Positions 52,122 through 63,349 of a DNA stretch of 64,000 nucleotides are shown one piece after another (within the stretch, counting starts at the first letter, position 1; each line of letters opens with the position of its first letter). The stretch lies in the NCBI RefSeq assembly GCF_902459535.1, contig NZ_LR699553.1, positions 3,596,001-3,660,000 of the forward strand. The letters are read 5' to 3'. The translations under genes and the position numbers were made by a program. The DNA is from Paraburkholderia dioscoreae. Lineage in GTDB: Bacteria > Pseudomonadota > Gammaproteobacteria > Burkholderiales > Burkholderiaceae. Under the pieces are notes generated by a model, which ran no database searches, was not told the DNA's origin, and saw only the letters and a program-made list of their open reading frames with translations.

Positions 52122-52316
52122 ATGAACAAACTGATCGCCGCTCTGGTCGCTGGTCTCTTCGCAACGGCAGCATTCGCACAAGCTTCGGCACCGGCAGCAG
52201 CTTCGGCAGCTCCGGCAGCAGCAGCTTCGTCGGCAAAGAAGACCACGAAGCACGCTCACAAGAAGTCGCACAAGAAGGCAGCAGCAGCAGCTGCAGCTTC
52301 GGGCGCTTCGGAGTAA
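52122..52316 (+). CDS. small exported Ala/Lys/His-rich protein
   Basis: 64 residues. MNKLIAALVAGLFATAAFAQ is a signal peptide with cleavage after AFA. The mature 45 residues are almost only Ala, Ser, Lys, His, Thr and Pro, with the basic block AKKTTKHAHKKSHKK. The composition resembles acid-shock protein Asr and small histone-H1-like tails, but no homology is claimed. GAGG lies nine bases upstream of the ATG, and a strong terminator follows. It is probably a highly expressed periplasmic protein. Roles in buffering or binding of polyanions are speculation. Confidence 0.75.
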   Translation: MNKLIAALVAGLFATAAFAQASAPAAASAAPAAAASSAKKTTKHAHKKSHKKAAAAAAASGASE

Positions 52317-52371
52317 GTTTGTTGTAAAAACGCAGTCAAGAACTAGCTTCATTGCCGTTCTTACGGCGTTG

Positions 52372-52410
52372 AAAGGCAGATCACCGCAAGGCGATCTGCC
52401 TTTTTGTTTT
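52372..52410 (+). terminator. terminator of the small exported protein gene
   Basis: AAAGGCAGATC (52372-52382) pairs with GATCTGCCTTT (52393-52403), followed by TTGTTTTT. Confidence 0.9.
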
Positions 52411-52461
52411 TGACGCGCTCGCGTAACATTCGCGGGTTAATTTCCAGCAAGGAGTCATGCC

Positions 52462-52968
52462 GTGCGATTTCCCATGCGCTCGTTGATTGCGCGTTTCGCC
52501 ATTGCCGTTGCATTGCCGCTCGCCGCGTTGACATTCACCGCCACAACCATCGCACCTGCTCACGCGCAGCAGATGCCGGCCGGCGCTAAACAGCCTGGCG
52601 AATTTCCGCGCGCGAAACTGACCGCGGGCATGTTCGTGATCGACGCCGCTGTCGCTGCGAACGACGCGGACCGCGAGCAAGGCCTCATGTATCGCACGAA
52701 CCTCGCGCCGAACGAAGGCATGCTGTTCGTCTTCAATGAAAACGCGGTGCATTGCTTCTGGATGAAGAACACGTTGATCCCGCTGTCGATCGCATTCATG
52801 CGCGCCGACGGCACGGTCACCGACATCGACGAGATGCAGGCCGAGACCACCAACAATCACTGCCCGAAGAACAACGGCGTGTATGCGTTGGAAATGAGCA
52901 AAGGCTGGTTCACGTCGAAAGGCATCAAACCGGGGATGAAGATCCAGGGCTTGCCCGCCGCGCAATAA
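52462..52968 (+). CDS. exported DUF192-family protein
   Basis: 168 residues from GTG 52462 with AAGGAG seven bases upstream. The signal peptide ends near residue 36 (APAHA-Q). The DUF192 core follows: AANDADREQGLMYRTNLAPNEGMLFVFNENAVHCFWMKNTLIPLSIAFMRADGTVTDIDEM, then YALEMSKGWFTSKGIKPG. The family forms a small beta-rich domain of unknown function, mostly in secreted proteins. It is monocistronic and followed by the hairpin at 53032. Confidence 0.88.
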   Translation: MRFPMRSLIARFAIAVALPLAALTFTATTIAPAHAQQMPAGAKQPGEFPRAKLTAGMFVIDAAVAANDADREQGLMYRTNLAPNEGMLFVFNENAVHCFWMKNTLIPLSIAFMRADGTVTDIDEMQAETTNNHCPKNNGVYALEMSKGWFTSKGIKPGMKIQGLPAAQ

Positions 52969-53031
52969 AGCGCGCCGTCCGCAGGAGCGCGCCGCCGCTC
53001 GCCTCACCACTTTGCTTCACCGCTTTCCGCA

Positions 53032-53068
53032 AGCCGGTGCCTTGTCACGAGGCGCCGGCTCTTTTATT
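53032..53068 (+). terminator. terminator of the DUF192 gene
   Basis: AGCCGGTGCC (53032-53041) pairs with GGCGCCGGCT (53051-53060) with one G-T pair, then CTTTTATTT. The remaining bases to the EF-G start carry a TATCCT box (53203-53208) and AAGGAGG before GTG 53301. Confidence 0.8.
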
Positions 53069-53300
53069 TGCGCGCCGCGGCATGAGCACCCTGTCACGCC
53101 GTATCGCGTCGCACCAAAGCACGCCGCACGGGCAGCCGAAGCCCTGCCAGCACCCGTTCGCGGCCAACCGGGAAGATTCCTGCAAAAGACGGGCCGACGC
53201 GCTATCCTAGTAATCTTAGTAAAGCAGCACCCAGGCTCCCCGGACAGCACAGACTGCTGCCCGGCAAGCGTTTCAGGCGCGCCATTCCAAGGAGGTTCAC

Positions 53301-55406
<2,106 letters not shown>

Positions 55407-55438
55407 GCACTACGCCAAAGGCATTCATGCCAACGGCT

Positions 55439-55471
55439 CGAAGCCCGTCCCCGGTGGACGGGCTTTTTTTC
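55439..55471 (+). terminator. terminator of EF-G gene
   Basis: AAGCCCGTCC (55441-55450) pairs with GGACGGGCTT (55456-55465), followed by TTTTT. Confidence 0.92.
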
Positions 55472-55581
55472 GTCCGCTGCAACGCGCCCAGGGCTTCTTC
55501 ACACGCACGTTTTTGAACGTGCAAAAATGCCGGAAGGCGCCGTGCCGAACGCCGGAACTCACGCCCACGAGGAGACACATC

Positions 55582-56094
55582 ATGAGCCACGATCACGAAC
55601 ATCCGCATTACAAAGACGTGCCGCCCACCGCGCCCGATTGGCGCGAGCACGGCGTGAAAGTCATCAAGGGCGACCAGCTCGATAGCAACACGGCGCAAAC
55701 GCCGGGCATGAATCGCGCGGCGGCGATCAATGCCGCACGCGTGGGCGCGCAGAAGATCTGGGCCGGCACCGTGACGATCCACCCGAATGCGAAGACCGGC
55801 GCACATCATCACGGCGCGCTCGAAAGCGTGATCTACGTGGTACGCGGCCAGGCGCGCATGCGTTGGGGCGAGCATCTGGAGTTCACCGCCGAAGCCGGTC
55901 CCGGCGACTTCATTTTCGTGCCGCCGTATGTGCCGCATCAGGAGATCAACGCGAGTACCGACGACCCGCTCGAATGCGTGCTGGTGCGCAGCGACAACGA
56001 AGCGGTAGTGGTTAATCTGAACATCGACGCGGTGGAACAACCCGAGACGGTGTTCTGGGTCGATCCGATTCACAAGCATCCGCACGATCATTAA
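55582..56094 (+). CDS. cupin-domain protein with His-rich N-terminus
   Basis: 170 residues from ATG 55582, GAGGAG upstream. Residues 1-12 (MSHDHEHPHYKD) and the C-terminus (HKHPHDH) are rich in histidine. Single cupin barrel: motif 1 HPNAKTGAHHHGALESVIYVVRG and motif 2 GPGDFIFVPPYVPHQEIN supply the metal ligands. Possible roles are a metal-dependent dioxygenase or isomerase, or a metal-binding regulator. It is 18 bp upstream of a NicO-family Ni/Co permease on the same strand, which together with the His-rich ends suggests a link to nickel or cobalt handling (inference). Confidence 0.82.
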   Translation: MSHDHEHPHYKDVPPTAPDWREHGVKVIKGDQLDSNTAQTPGMNRAAAINAARVGAQKIWAGTVTIHPNAKTGAHHHGALESVIYVVRGQARMRWGEHLEFTAEAGPGDFIFVPPYVPHQEINASTDDPLECVLVRSDNEAVVVNLNIDAVEQPETVFWVDPIHKHPHDH

Positions 56095-56112
56095 CTCCCG
56101 CCCACGCAACTC

Positions 56113-57120
56113 ATGACGCCGACCGCTTCGCTGCGCCCTCGCCTCTTCACGCTATACGCCGTGCTGATCGCCGCCAATCTCGGCGCGTGGGCGTGGGCCC
56201 TGATCGCGTTTCGCCACTACCCGCTGCTGCTCGGCACCGCGCTGCTCGCCTACGGCTTCGGCCTGCGCCATGCGGTCGACGCCGATCACATCGCGGCGAT
56301 CGACGCCGTCACACGCAAGCTCATGCAAGCCGGCAAACGGCCGCTCGGCGTCGGGCTGTCGTTTTCGCTGGGGCATTCGACCATCGTGATCCTCGCGACG
56401 ATCGGCATAGCGTGGACCGCGCATTCGCTGCATGGCCGCTTCGAGACTTTCAAGGCCGTGGGCGGCACCATCGGCACGCTCGTCTCCGCGAGCTTCCTGC
56501 TGGTGCTCGCAGCCGTCAATCTCGTGATTCTGCGTGACGTCTGGCGCCGTTATCGCCATGTCCAGCAAAGCGGCGAATTGCCTGCTAAAACGCCGGACTC
56601 GATTGCGCCGGCAGGTCTGCTGTCGCGCGCGTTGCGTCCGCTCTTCAGGCTCGTGACGAAAAGCTGGCACATGTACCCGGTCGGCGTGCTGTTCGGCCTC
56701 GGCTTCGATACCGCGACCGAGATCGGTTTGCTCGCGATCGCCGCTTCCGAAGCCGGCAAAGGTCTGCCGCTCTATTCGATTCTCGTGTTTCCCGCGCTCT
56801 TCACCGCCGGCATGACGCTGGTCGATTCGACCGACAACGTGCTGATGGTGCATGCGTACGGCTGGGCCATGGACGACCCGAAACGCAAGCTCTACTACAA
56901 CGCGAGCATCACCTTTGTCTCGGCGGTGGTGGCGATCGTGATCGGCGGCGTTGAAGCGTTGGGGCTGCTGTCGGACAAGCTCGGTCTGAACGGCGGCGTA
57001 TGGGATGCGATCGCCAGCGTGAACGACCGCTTCGGCGTGCTGGGTTACGGCATCGTCGCGGTGTTCATGGCGTGCTGGATCGGCTCGGTGCTGTTCCATC
57101 GCTGGCGCCGGGCGTTGTGA
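56113..57120 (+). CDS. nickel/cobalt permease, NiCoT/HoxN family
   Basis: 335 residues, about eight hydrophobic helices. The helix II signature is RHAVDADHIAAID, with further family motifs LGHSTIVI, GLGFDTATEIGLLA and LFTAGMTLVDSTDNVLM. This is the HoxN/NixA secondary transporter class, a high-affinity, low-capacity importer of Ni2+ or Co2+. The specificity cannot be read from the sequence. It follows the cupin gene in an apparent two-gene operon. No urease, hydrogenase or cobalamin genes are in view. Confidence 0.92.
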   Translation: MTPTASLRPRLFTLYAVLIAANLGAWAWALIAFRHYPLLLGTALLAYGFGLRHAVDADHIAAIDAVTRKLMQAGKRPLGVGLSFSLGHSTIVILATIGIAWTAHSLHGRFETFKAVGGTIGTLVSASFLLVLAAVNLVILRDVWRRYRHVQQSGELPAKTPDSIAPAGLLSRALRPLFRLVTKSWHMYPVGVLFGLGFDTATEIGLLAIAASEAGKGLPLYSILVFPALFTAGMTLVDSTDNVLMVHAYGWAMDDPKRKLYYNASITFVSAVVAIVIGGVEALGLLSDKLGLNGGVWDAIASVNDRFGVLGYGIVAVFMACWIGSVLFHRWRRAL

Positions 57121-57314
57121 TGGCGATACACACCGGTCCTTTTATCCGCCAATCGGCAACCCGGTAACGCCGCGAGCACGCCGAACCCGCCAGCAATCCT
57201 TTACACTAAAACCGCTTCGCTCGCCGCTTTCGTCATTGCACTACCGTCGCCGGGTCGCGCGCATCCGGCGCGGCCTTTCAGAACCGGCAACAGAACGGAC
57301 TGGACACTCCATCG

Positions 57315-58979
57315 ATGAAGACTCCCGCGAACCGATTTCCCGCACTCGACGCAGCCCGCCTCACCGCCGACGCCTACGGCAACCACGCCATCGACGAATT
57401 CGTCGCCGGCCGCATCACGCGCCGCGATCTGCTGCGCTATGCAAGCGTGATCGGTTTGTCGCTGGCCGGCGCCGGCGTGCTGAATGCGCCGCAAGCGCGT
57501 GCGCAAGGCACCGCGGCCGCGTCGAATCAGACCATCCGCGTGGCTCACCTGACACCGGCCGGCGCGGTCGATCCGCTCACCGTGACGGATGCCGCCAGCC
57601 TCGCGCTGCTGAACCAGACCGGCGAATTCCTGATCGACGACGACGGCGAAAAGCTCGTACTCAAGCCGGCACTCGCGTTGTCGTGGAAACCGAACGACAA
57701 AGGCGACGTGTGGACCTTCAAGCTGCGTCCGAACGTCAAGTTCCACGACGGCCAGTTGTTCAGCGCCAAAGACGTGGTCGCCACGTTCGACCGCCTGGCC
57801 GATCCGGCGAGCGGCTCGGCGGCGCTTTCCGTGCTCAAGGGCGTGCTGTCGAAAGGCGGCGCCAAAGTGATCGACGACCACACGGTCGCGTTTCATCTGG
57901 ACGCGCCGAACGGCAACTTCCCGTATTACGTTTCCTCGGACAATTACAACGCCGTGATCCTGCCCGCGAACTACGCGGGCGGTTATGAAAAGAGCTTCAT
58001 CGGCACAGGTCCGTTCAAGCTCGAAAAGTATCAGGCGAAGGTGGGCGCGTCGTTCGTGCGCAATCCCGATTACTGGGGCGAAAAAGCGTTACCGCAACGC
58101 GTACAGTTCTCGTTCTACGCCGACGAACAGGCACAATTGCTTGCGCTGCAAGGCCATCAGGCCGACGTGATGGGCACCTTCACCGTGCAGGGCGGCGCCG
58201 GCATTCTGAACAATCCGGATTACAAGGCCGTGGGCGTGAAGTCAAGCGCGCACCGGCAGATTCACATGCGCAACGACAATCCGCTGTTCAAGGACAAGCG
58301 CGTGCGCCAGGCACTGGCGTTGTCGATCGATCGCGACGTGCTGGTGCGCGGCCTGTTCAAAGGGCGCGCGCAACTCGGCAACGACAGTCCGTTCGCGCCG
58401 GTGTTTCCGTCTTCGGATGCGGGTGTTCCGCAACGCAGGATCGACGTCGCCAAAGCGAAGCAGCTGCTTGCGCAAGCCGGCGTGCCGAACGGCTTCGAAG
58501 TGACGCTGACCACCGAAAAATACATGGAGATTCCCGATCTCGCGGTGGTCGTGCAAAACGCGGCGAAGGCCATTGGCGTGCGCATCAATCTGAAGATCGA
58601 AAGCCAGTCGCTGTATTACGGCGCGGGCACGCCGGGCAAATCGGATTGGCTGGACTCGCCGCTCGGCATTACCGACTACGGTCATCGCGGCGTGCCGAAC
58701 GTCTTCCTGAATGCACCGCTTACCAGCACCGGCACATGGAACGCCGCGCACTTCAGGAATCCGCAATACGATCAACTGGTCGCACAATTCGTTGCGGCCA
58801 TCGATCTCGGCTCGCAGCGGAAAATCGCCGGGCAGATCCAGACGCTGCTGCTCGATGAAACGCCCATCATCATTCCGTTCTTCTACGATCAGCTGATCGC
58901 CATGCGCAAGGGTGTGAACGGCGTGCGCTTCACCGCGCTCGCGCAACTCTACTTCGACCGCGCGGTGTTGAGCGCGTAA
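57315..58979 (+). CDS. peptide-type ABC substrate-binding protein (SBP family 5) with Tat-like signal
   Basis: 554 residues. Unusual N-terminus: about 38 hydrophilic residues, then the twin-arginine motif TRRDLLRYASVIGLSLAGAGVL and cleavage near ARAQ, which suggests Tat export. The mature protein carries SBP_bac_5 patterns: TFKLRPNVKFHDGQLFSAKDVVATFDRLADP, GTGPFKLEKYQ and RVRQALALSIDRDVLVRGLFKG. It begins an operon with two permeases and a dual ATPase. The ligand is unknown. Family members bind peptides, nickel chelates or opines. Confidence 0.9.
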   Translation: MKTPANRFPALDAARLTADAYGNHAIDEFVAGRITRRDLLRYASVIGLSLAGAGVLNAPQARAQGTAAASNQTIRVAHLTPAGAVDPLTVTDAASLALLNQTGEFLIDDDGEKLVLKPALALSWKPNDKGDVWTFKLRPNVKFHDGQLFSAKDVVATFDRLADPASGSAALSVLKGVLSKGGAKVIDDHTVAFHLDAPNGNFPYYVSSDNYNAVILPANYAGGYEKSFIGTGPFKLEKYQAKVGASFVRNPDYWGEKALPQRVQFSFYADEQAQLLALQGHQADVMGTFTVQGGAGILNNPDYKAVGVKSSAHRQIHMRNDNPLFKDKRVRQALALSIDRDVLVRGLFKGRAQLGNDSPFAPVFPSSDAGVPQRRIDVAKAKQLLAQAGVPNGFEVTLTTEKYMEIPDLAVVVQNAAKAIGVRINLKIESQSLYYGAGTPGKSDWLDSPLGITDYGHRGVPNVFLNAPLTSTGTWNAAHFRNPQYDQLVAQFVAAIDLGSQRKIAGQIQTLLLDETPIIIPFFYDQLIAMRKGVNGVRFTALAQLYFDRAVLSA

Positions 58980-59033
58980 TGCTGGACGCCCGAGGTTGAG
59001 CGCCCGAGCACCAGCGCGTTTCGGCAGGAGAGC

Positions 59034-60047
59034 ATGATGTCGAGCACGGTGACCCCTTCCACTTCCTCCATGTCGAGCGGCAACGCGGGCCGCGTCGTGC
59101 GTTTTCTGGCTACGCGTGTCGGCTTGTCGCTGATCACGCTGTGGCTGCTCTCGGTGATCGTCTTCGCCGGCGGACAACTGCTGCCGGGCGATATCGGCCG
59201 CGCGGTGCTCGGCCCGCTCGCCGATGCGCGCGCGGTCGCCGCGCTCAATCATCAACTCGGCGCCGACCGTCCGCTGATGACGCAATACGTCGACTGGATT
59301 TCGCATTTCGTGCGCGGCGACATGGGACTGTCCTATGCGTATCGCGAGCCGGTCGGGCCGTTTATCGCCAACGCGCTCGCGCATTCCGCGAAGCTCGGCT
59401 TGCTCGCGTTCGTCGTCGTCGTGCCGCTCGGCATTGCGGGCGGCGTGTGGTCGGCCATGCACGCGGGGCGCTGGCTCGATCGCACGATCAGCATCGTGGG
59501 GTTGTCGGCCACGGTGGTGCCGGAATTCGTTTCGTCGATCGTGCTGATTCTGGTGTTCGGCGTGTGGCTACGCTGGCTGCCGATCGAAGCGTCGTATCCG
59601 CCCGAAGCGAGCGCACTCGAACAGCTGCGTCATCTGGTGCTGCCGGTGCTGCCGCTCGTGCTGGTGTTCTTCGGCTACATCGCGAGGATGGCGCGCGCCG
59701 GCACCGTCGAGGCGCTCGACGCGGACTATACGCGCACCGCGATTCTCAAGGGCCTGCCGCGCCGTATCGTGATCTGGCGGCACGTCTTGCGCAATGCATT
59801 GCTGCCCACCATCACGGTCGCCGCCACGCAACTCGGTTATATGATCGGCGGGCTCGTGGTGGTCGAGACGCTGTTCCACTACCAGGGCATCGGCTCGCTG
59901 ATCTACAACGCCGCGAAGGCCAAGGACTTCCCAATGCTCGAAGCAGGCGTACTGACGATCGGCGTGGTCTACACCGTCGCCAATCTCGTCGCCGATGCGC
60001 TGCACGTCCTGCTCAATCCACGCTTGCGAGTGAGGAGCGCCGAATGA
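59034..60047 (+). CDS. peptide-type ABC transporter permease (DppB class)
   Basis: 337 residues from ATG 59034. The next codon is also ATG (59037), which has the better spacing from AGGAG at 59026-59030. N-terminal Ser/Thr-rich tail, helix 1 (about 23-45), LLPGDIGRAVLGPLADARAV, a large periplasmic loop, then the coupling loop RTAILKGLPRRIVIWRHVLRNALLP and the end VVETLFHYQGIGSLIYNAAKAKDFPMLEAGVL. It pairs with the permease at 60044, whose start overlaps its stop by 4 bp. Confidence 0.9.
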   Translation: MMSSTVTPSTSSMSSGNAGRVVRFLATRVGLSLITLWLLSVIVFAGGQLLPGDIGRAVLGPLADARAVAALNHQLGADRPLMTQYVDWISHFVRGDMGLSYAYREPVGPFIANALAHSAKLGLLAFVVVVPLGIAGGVWSAMHAGRWLDRTISIVGLSATVVPEFVSSIVLILVFGVWLRWLPIEASYPPEASALEQLRHLVLPVLPLVLVFFGYIARMARAGTVEALDADYTRTAILKGLPRRIVIWRHVLRNALLPTITVAATQLGYMIGGLVVVETLFHYQGIGSLIYNAAKAKDFPMLEAGVLTIGVVYTVANLVADALHVLLNPRLRVRSAE

Positions 60048-60922
60048 GCACGATCGTTCCGCCGGCCGCGCCCCCAACGCCGCGTCCGGTTACCGAGCCC
60101 CGCTTCGACCAGTTGCGCGTGCTGCTGCGCTCGCCGACCTTCGTGGTGGGCGTGGTGATCGTCGCGTGGTGGATCGTCTGCGCGATCGCCGGGCAATGGA
60201 TCGTGCGGATCGACCCTTATGCGTCCGATCCGCTCAACTCGCTGATGCCGCCTGATCGCACGCACTGGTTCGGCACCGATCAACTCGGGCGCGACGTGTT
60301 CTCGCGCGTGATCGTCGGCGCGCGCGACATTCTCACCATCGCGCCGCTCGCCACCCTGCTCGGCACAGCGGCGGGCACCGCGCTGGGATTGATCGTCGGC
60401 TACTTCGAAGGCTGGGTCGACAACGTGGTCGGACGCGTCATCGACGCCGTGCTCGCGCTGCCACTGGTGATCGTCGCGCTGCTCGCGCTGGCCGCCGTCG
60501 GCGCGTCGAACTTCACCGTGATCCTCGTGATCGGCATCACCTTCACGCCGATCACTGCGCGCACCGTGCGCGCCGCCGTGTTCGCCGAACGGCATCTCGA
60601 CTACGTCGCGGCAGCGCAGCTACGCGGCGAGCGCGCGCCGTACATCATGTTCGCCGAGATTCTGCCGAACGTGCTGCCGCCCGTCATCGTCGAAGCGACG
60701 GTGCGGCTCGGTTACGCGATCTTCGCGGTCGCCACGCTGTCGTTTCTCGGCTTCGGCATCCAGCCGCCGTCGGCCGACTGGGGGCTCGCGCTGTCCGAGT
60801 CATACACGCTGATGGCGGGCGGCGCATGGTGGACCGTGGTGTTCGCCGCCGGCGCGATTGCCAGCCTCGTGGTCGGCGTGAATCTGATCGCCGACAGCGT
60901 GCAAGGCGTGCTCGACCGATGA
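60044..60922 (+). CDS. peptide-type ABC transporter permease (DppC class)
   Basis: 292 residues from ATG 60044 (MSTIVPPAAPPTPRP). Pro-rich cytosolic tail, first helix, then the DppC periplasmic motif HWFGTDQLGRDVFSRVIVGAR. The coupling loop is AAAQLRGERAPYIMFAEILPN and the end is FLGFGIQPPSADWGLALSESYTLM. Overlaps of 4 bp with both neighbours indicate a tightly coupled operon. Confidence 0.9.
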   Translation: MSTIVPPAAPPTPRPVTEPRFDQLRVLLRSPTFVVGVVIVAWWIVCAIAGQWIVRIDPYASDPLNSLMPPDRTHWFGTDQLGRDVFSRVIVGARDILTIAPLATLLGTAAGTALGLIVGYFEGWVDNVVGRVIDAVLALPLVIVALLALAAVGASNFTVILVIGITFTPITARTVRAAVFAERHLDYVAAAQLRGERAPYIMFAEILPNVLPPVIVEATVRLGYAIFAVATLSFLGFGIQPPSADWGLALSESYTLMAGGAWWTVVFAAGAIASLVVGVNLIADSVQGVLDR

Positions 60923-63096
60923 ACGGCCCGCCGCCCTCCTCGTTCCCCGCCTTCGATGTCTCGAAGAGCGATCGCACGGACGCGCTGACCGTCATCGGTC
61001 TGACGGTCACGTACCGCGTGCGCGGACGCGATCGCGAGGTGCTGCAGGACATTTCGTTTCGCGTGCGGCGCGGCGAAGCGTATGGTCTCGTCGGCGAGTC
61101 CGGCTGCGGCAAGTCGACCGTTGCGATGGCGGCGCTGCGCTATCTGCCGCGCAACGGCAAAGTGAAGGCCGGCAAGATCATCGTCACCGGCGAGGACGTG
61201 CAGAAGCTTGACGCCGACGCGTTGCGCAACATGCGCGCCAGAACGATTTCAATGGTCTACCAGGATCCGGGGCGCGCGCTGAATCCGTCGCTGACGATCG
61301 CGCGGCAAGTCTCCGAAGCGTTCGAAGCCGCCGGCGTCGCGCGCGACGAAGCCTTGCGGCGCACGCTGGAGATGTTGCAGCGCGTGCGCATCGCCGCGCC
61401 CGAGCGGGTGATGGAGAGTTATCCGCATCAACTGTCGGGCGGCATGCAACAGCGCGTAGTGATCGCGATGGCGCTCGCCTCGAACCCCGCGCTGCTGATT
61501 CTCGACGAACCGACTACCGGCCTCGATGCTACCGTCGAGGCCGAAGTGCTCGACCTCGTCGCGCAGTTGCGCGAGGAACTCGGCACGGCTGTGCTGTTCA
61601 TCAGCCACAACCTCGCGGTGATCGGGCGGATGTGCGAACGCGTCGGCGTGCTTTACGCGGGAAAACTGGTCGAGGAAGGCGCGACGCAAGATGTCTTCAC
61701 GCGGCCGCGCCATCCCTATACGGTCGGACTGTTGCGCTGTCTGCCCACGGCCGGGCGCAGCAAGGACAGCGAGCGGCTCGACACGATCGCCGGCAGCCTG
61801 CCGTTGCCGGGTGCGGTAACGCAGGGCTGCATCTACGCAGAGCGCTGCCGCCTCGCCGACGACCGCTGCCGCCGCGAAGCGCCGCCGCCGTATCGCGTGA
61901 GCGCCGCACACGGCGATCAGATGTCACGCTGCCATTACCACGAACGCGCGATCGAATTGCCGCGTGCAAGCGCGCAAGCCTTGCCGGAGTGCAACGGCGC
62001 GTCGTTCGACGGCAAACCGCCTGCTCTCGTCTTGCGCGCGGAAAAACTGTCGAAGACGTTTCACGTGTCCGGCGCGCCGCTGCGCGCGGTGGACCACGTC
62101 TCAATCGATCTCGCCAGCGGTGAGACGCTCGGCCTCGTCGGCGAATCGGGCAGCGGCAAGACGACGCTCGCCAAACTGATGCTCGGCCTGCTCACGCCGG
62201 ATGCAGGCAGCGTGCTCGAACTGGATGGCGAGCCGCTCGCGGCGCGCGTCACACGACGCAGCGACGATCAGGTCAAGTCGCTGCAGATCGTTTTCCAGAA
62301 TCCGGACTCGGCGCTCAATCGCGCGCATTCGGTGAAACGGCTGATCGGCCGCGCGCTGTCGCGCCTCACCACGTTGCGCGGGCCCGCGATCGACGAACGG
62401 CTTGCCGCCTTGACCGCCGCAGTGCGTTTGCCGCAGCGCTATCTCGACTCGCGTACGCGGCAACTGTCCGGTGGCCTGAAACAGCGGGTGGCAATTGCCC
62501 GCGCGTTTGCCGGCGAACCGCGCGTGGTGGTTTGCGACGAACCGACTTCCGCGCTCGACGTTTCCGTGCAGGCCGCGATCCTGAATCTGCTCGCCGATCT
62601 GCAGCGCGAGCGTGGCGTGAGTTACGTTTTCATCTCGCACGACCTGCATGTGGTGCGCTATCTGTCGGATCGCATCGCCGTGCTGTATCTGGGCAGGCTG
62701 CTGGAAATCGGCCCGGCGGCGGCTGTGTTCGGCGGGCCGCACCATCCTTATACGGAAGCGCTGCTGTCTTCGGTACCGACACTCGATGGCCGCGGCGGCG
62801 CAACCCGCATCCGGCTATCCGGCGATCTGCCGAGTGCGGTATCGCCGCCATCGGGCTGCGTGTTCCACACGCGCTGCCCGCGTAAGCTCGGCGCGATCTG
62901 CGAACAGCAGGATCCGCCGTTCCTCGACGCCGGCGCCGCGGCAGGGCCGTCCGCGCATCGAATCCGCTGTCACATTCCCGTCGACGAATTGCGCGCGCTG
63001 CAAGCCGCTTCACGCGACGATGCGGACAACGTCGCGAGGAAGGTTCCGGGCAACGGTTCGGAAAACGCGCCCGAGAATGCCGGGCGCGACGAATAG
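60919..63096 (+). CDS. dual ATP-binding protein of the second peptide-type ABC importer
   Basis: 725 residues from ATG 60919 (MNGPPPSSFPAFD). Two fused ABC modules. Module 1: Walker A GESGCGKS, signature LSGGMQQR, Walker B LLILDEPTTGLD. Module 2: GESGSGKT, LSGGLKQR, VVVCDEPTSALD. Each ends in an oligopeptide-type C-terminal domain with cysteine groups (CIYAERCRLADDRC, CVFHTRCPRKLGAIC), which in Opp/Dpp ATPases can hold a cluster. The extra 85 residues over GsiA-like proteins lie in the inter-module linker and the Asn/Glu-rich C-terminus. Confidence 0.9.
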   Translation: MNGPPPSSFPAFDVSKSDRTDALTVIGLTVTYRVRGRDREVLQDISFRVRRGEAYGLVGESGCGKSTVAMAALRYLPRNGKVKAGKIIVTGEDVQKLDADALRNMRARTISMVYQDPGRALNPSLTIARQVSEAFEAAGVARDEALRRTLEMLQRVRIAAPERVMESYPHQLSGGMQQRVVIAMALASNPALLILDEPTTGLDATVEAEVLDLVAQLREELGTAVLFISHNLAVIGRMCERVGVLYAGKLVEEGATQDVFTRPRHPYTVGLLRCLPTAGRSKDSERLDTIAGSLPLPGAVTQGCIYAERCRLADDRCRREAPPPYRVSAAHGDQMSRCHYHERAIELPRASAQALPECNGASFDGKPPALVLRAEKLSKTFHVSGAPLRAVDHVSIDLASGETLGLVGESGSGKTTLAKLMLGLLTPDAGSVLELDGEPLAARVTRRSDDQVKSLQIVFQNPDSALNRAHSVKRLIGRALSRLTTLRGPAIDERLAALTAAVRLPQRYLDSRTRQLSGGLKQRVAIARAFAGEPRVVVCDEPTSALDVSVQAAILNLLADLQRERGVSYVFISHDLHVVRYLSDRIAVLYLGRLLEIGPAAAVFGGPHHPYTEALLSSVPTLDGRGGATRIRLSGDLPSAVSPPSGCVFHTRCPRKLGAICEQQDPPFLDAGAAAGPSAHRIRCHIPVDELRALQAASRDDADNVARKVPGNGSENAPENAGRDE

Positions 63097-63307
63097 CGTG
63101 GCGTGATGCAGGACGACGGGCGGCAGAACGGTATCGGGAAAAAGCGATGGGCGGGCTCGGGTAGCGGCAACTCCGGTGAAGCGGGTGCGGCAAGGGGAAC
63201 GGCAAGGGGCGTGGTAATGGAAGCAGCGGAGCGCGCCCGCAAAGCAGCTGCACCTCAAACAATCGGTCGCTCATGGGCGCATGACCGGAACCAAACCGGG
63301 GCGATTG

Positions 63308-63339
63308 CCTCATATCAGATATCAACGTTCGATATGAGG
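63308..63339 (+). promoter_or_regulatory. inverted repeat overlapping the Shine-Dalgarno of the Rap1a-like gene
   Basis: CCTCATATC (63308-63316) and GATATGAGG (63331-63339), 14-nt loop. The 3' arm contains the GAGG ribosome site ten bases before ATG 63350. As RNA the hairpin would hide the ribosome site. As DNA it could be an operator. Confidence 0.5.
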
Positions 63340-63349
63340 GCACCACAAC

